DNA from: an uncultured Opitutales bacterium
GTDB lineage: Bacteria; Verrucomicrobiota; Verrucomicrobiia; Opitutales; Intestinicryptomonadaceae
DNA length: 64,000 bases
Direction of reading: 5' to 3'
Assembly: GCA_900548275.1 (NCBI GenBank)
Contig: URJY01000001.1
Span: forward strand, 1 to 64,000
Made by a program: the position numbers and the translations under genes. Every line of letters starts with the position of its first letter. Position 1 is the stretch's first letter. The notes under the pieces were generated by a model. That model searched no databases. It was not told the DNA's origin and worked only from the letters and a program-made list of their open reading frames with translations. Below are positions 63,101 to 64,000 of the stretch, piece by piece.

Positions 63101-63303
63101 TCGAGCGGCGCGATTGTCGTGTTCATTATGACTTCGGGCGACGCGCCCTTGTACGTGCCGTAGACAACGACGGTAGGCGGCGTGATGTTCGGGTATTGCG
63201 TAACGGGCAGGCTGAAATACGCAAGTATCCCGACGAACGAAATGATAATCGAAATTACGCCCGCGAAGATGGGGCGGTCGATGAAGAAGTGCGAGAATTT
63301 CAT
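60169..63303 (-). CDS. second RND efflux pump (HAE-1 type)
   Basis: A 1044-residue inner-membrane pump of the AcrB type, distinct from the one at 44561. It begins KFSHFFIDRPIFAGV and has GIVVDDAIVVVENVERNM (proton-relay Asp pair) and LIGLACKNAILIVEFAK. The gene overlaps its adaptor as ATGA, and no outer-membrane channel gene follows within the window, so it may share the channel of the other pump. Confidence 0.94.
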   Translation of the reverse strand: MKFSHFFIDRPIFAGVISIIISFVGILAYFSLPVTQYPNITPPTVVVYGTYKGASPEVIMNTTIAPLEQQLNGVEGMAYMSSLARPTGSWNIVITFETGVDIDMAQVLVQNKVAQAQNRVPKEVRDIGITVRKRSADILLTLNLFSPNGTRDKIYLSNYAITQLQDRLSRVYGVSEFTTFGSKEYSMRIWMDPDRLAAVNLSPMQVIAALQEQNKQVAAGSLNKPPQETGAAFELLINAQGRLSTEKEFGEIIVKYLPDGRIVHLRDIARVELGAYDYENESFVNLKPSVTLGMYQLPGTNSVETVKRIRAELEDLKKDFPVDVDYAISYDATEYVRDSINAVYRSIFEAVLLVVFVVLLFLQNWRAAVIPLFAIPVSLIGTFAVMKAFGYTINNLTLFGLVLAIGIVVDDAIVVVENVERNMKDGTPVREATRKAMTQIQGALLAIILVLSAAFIPTMFLSGISGQFYRQFALTVASSTVISGLVSFTLTPALCALFLKDGHEQKRGILETVWHYTFGYLLRGFNVCFDFTASLYGKLILKLLKFSIVMILVYIGMLWATADLFKNTPSGFIPKQDRSFFSARMELPAGASFERTVNLMDKAGKILYEKMEGVRLLTTIAGDKFTNLGRATFRLDDRRVREEKEQDINKLMRKANKILNENITEAKINLYTPAVVPGMASGGDIKFQLQDKVGMGVAAIEKYAKLLIGEMEKSPAISSAYTTFKTTNPQLYIDIDRERAQKLNLSIADIFTTMQYNLGAVYVNDFNILGRVYRVMAQAEGESRRDISDVYKLKIPNSLGQNVQLGSVASIRRYVGPNALSRYNLYLTADVMGNVAKGYSTGEAIKEVEKIAAKVLPQGMGIEWTDIAREEKKAGNTSAYVFAICAIFVFLLLSALYESWTIPLSVILIVPLVIFFALFGVNLRGFSNDLMAQIGFVVLIGLACKNAILIVEFAKQREERGETLQHALSMASQNRLRPIMMTSFAFIFGVVPLAYGTGPGCELRQPLGTSVMFGMIGVTLLGCLMTPVFYYVVRRIFGKPKLDK

Positions 63304-64000
63304 TTGTTGCCGAACTCCGCGCTTTCAACGGGGTTTACTTTTTTGCGGGGGACGGCTCTGTGCAGTCCGCTTACGATGACGCGGTCGGAGGCCTTCAGCC
63401 CGTCGTTGATTATGCGCATATTGCCGACGAGCTCGCCCACCGCAACCGCGCGGTATTCCACGATGTTTTTGTCGTCGACCGTCAGCACGAATCTTCCCAC
63501 GAGGTCGGTGCCGACCGCCGCTTCGGGCACGAGCAGATGTTCCACGGGGTCGCCCGCGCGGAGCATAATTTTGCCGAACATACCGGGGTAGAGAATTTTG
63601 TTTTTGTTCTCGATTTCCGCCCTGATTTCAATCGACGAGGCGTTGAGCGTGTTGTCGACGTACGTAACGCAGCCGAAGTGCGAGGGCTTCGATTCGTCGA
63701 GCAGCATAAGTTTTACGGGCGGGCCCGCGTGTTTTGCGGCGTCGATTGTGTCGAAAAGTTTGTTCTTTGTGTATCTTATGATGTCGCGTTCGCTTATCTC
63801 GAAGTAGGCGTAGACGGTGTCGCGCGAGACAATCATAGCCATCAGCGTGGAGGAGGCGTCGATGAGGTTGCCTTCGTCGACGCGGCGGCGGCTGATGTAG
63901 CCCGAAATGGGCGCGTAGGTTTTGGTAAATTCGAGGTTGAGGGTGGCTTCCTTGAGCTTTGCCTGCGCGCTCGAGAGCACGGCTTGGGCGGCGAGCAGCT
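63300..64000 (-). CDS. RND membrane-fusion protein, partial (runs off the window)
   Basis: Reading leftward from the right edge, the frame is open from base 63998, so the 5' end and signal peptide are outside. The visible 233 residues cover the end of the hairpin (AAQAVLSSAQAKLKEA), the second lipoyl half (TYAPISGYISRRRVDEG), the barrel and the membrane-proximal domain. A GTG at 63980 is internal and not a true start. It ends as ATGA with the pump gene. Confidence 0.92.
   Translation of the reverse strand, partial: LLAAQAVLSSAQAKLKEATLNLEFTKTYAPISGYISRRRVDEGNLIDASSTLMAMIVSRDTVYAYFEISERDIIRYTKNKLFDTIDAAKHAGPPVKLMLLDESKPSHFGCVTYVDNTLNASSIEIRAEIENKNKILYPGMFGKIMLRAGDPVEHLLVPEAAVGTDLVGRFVLTVDDKNIVEYRAVAVGELVGNMRIINDGLKASDRVIVSGLHRAVPRKKVNPVESAEFGNK

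Noticed and set aside
63300..63980. 226-residue stand-alone protein
   Set aside because: The GTG at 63980 is inside the adaptor hairpin; the frame stays open to the window edge, so this is a 5'-truncated membrane-fusion protein.
1..64000. CRISPR arrays, rRNA, tRNA, prophage or integrase genes
   Set aside because: I looked for regular spacers, T-loop motifs and recombinase signatures on both strands and found none.

Overview
The window looks like a GC-rich chromosome segment from a Gram-negative bacterium of the Verrucomicrobiota, most likely a gut-type member of the Opitutales. The clues are three PEP-CTERM surface proteins with anchors of the form VPEPAEWAAIFGA plus an arginine-rich tail, a type III glutamine synthetase, RND efflux pumps, LPS-type acyl- and glycosyltransferases, and a cytochrome/SUMF1 giant protein of a kind seen in the PVC group. 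The assignment rests on sequence style only. Bases 10-43 are an Illumina Nextera transposase adapter, so the window opens on an assembly artefact, and the AT-rich stretch up to about 460 should be treated with caution.

Layout. 466-1110 is a lipoprotein. 1302-10583 is a tightly packed nine-gene run on the + strand: a membrane Fe-S protein, a Tat-exported Fe-S aldo/keto reductase, NadD, LarC, LarE, LarB and a nickel/cobalt-type ECF transporter (CbiM-CbiQ-CbiO). NadD makes the dinucleotide that LarB uses, LarE adds sulfur, LarC inserts nickel and the transporter supplies it, so the run reads as a complete path to the nickel-pincer cofactor; no LarA enzyme is present. 10644-15547 (-) holds two PEP-CTERM surface proteins sharing near-identical ends; the promoter region of the first is flanked by a perfect 19-bp inverted repeat that looks like a phase-variable switch.

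15847-25886 is a nitrogen-assimilation divergon: glnN (-) against gltB-gltD and a NifA-like sigma-54 activator (+). Both sides carry good -24/-12 promoters, and the shared 387-bp region contains repeated dyads and a perfect IHF consensus. 26029-32723 (-) holds a GH10 enzyme with a ThuA-like lipoprotein, then a five-gene run (CstA-type transporter, two unknowns, an M23 peptidase, a VOC protein). Next come two fluoride-channel genes, TsaE with an aminotransferase, a CsoR-type regulator with a P1B ATPase, a LacI-type regulator, a third PEP-CTERM protein and a tiny anchor-like ORF, and TypA.

42728-49237 (+) is a TetR-regulated tripartite RND pump. It is followed by a large clan-A-like glycosidase, a Sel1-repeat protein, an unusual fusion of an LpxL-type acyltransferase with a family 9 glycosyltransferase, PurT, and a 1127-residue diheme protein ending in a SUMF1 domain. 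A second RND pump with its fusion protein (-) runs off the right edge. No tRNA, rRNA, CRISPR array, integrase or transposase was found.
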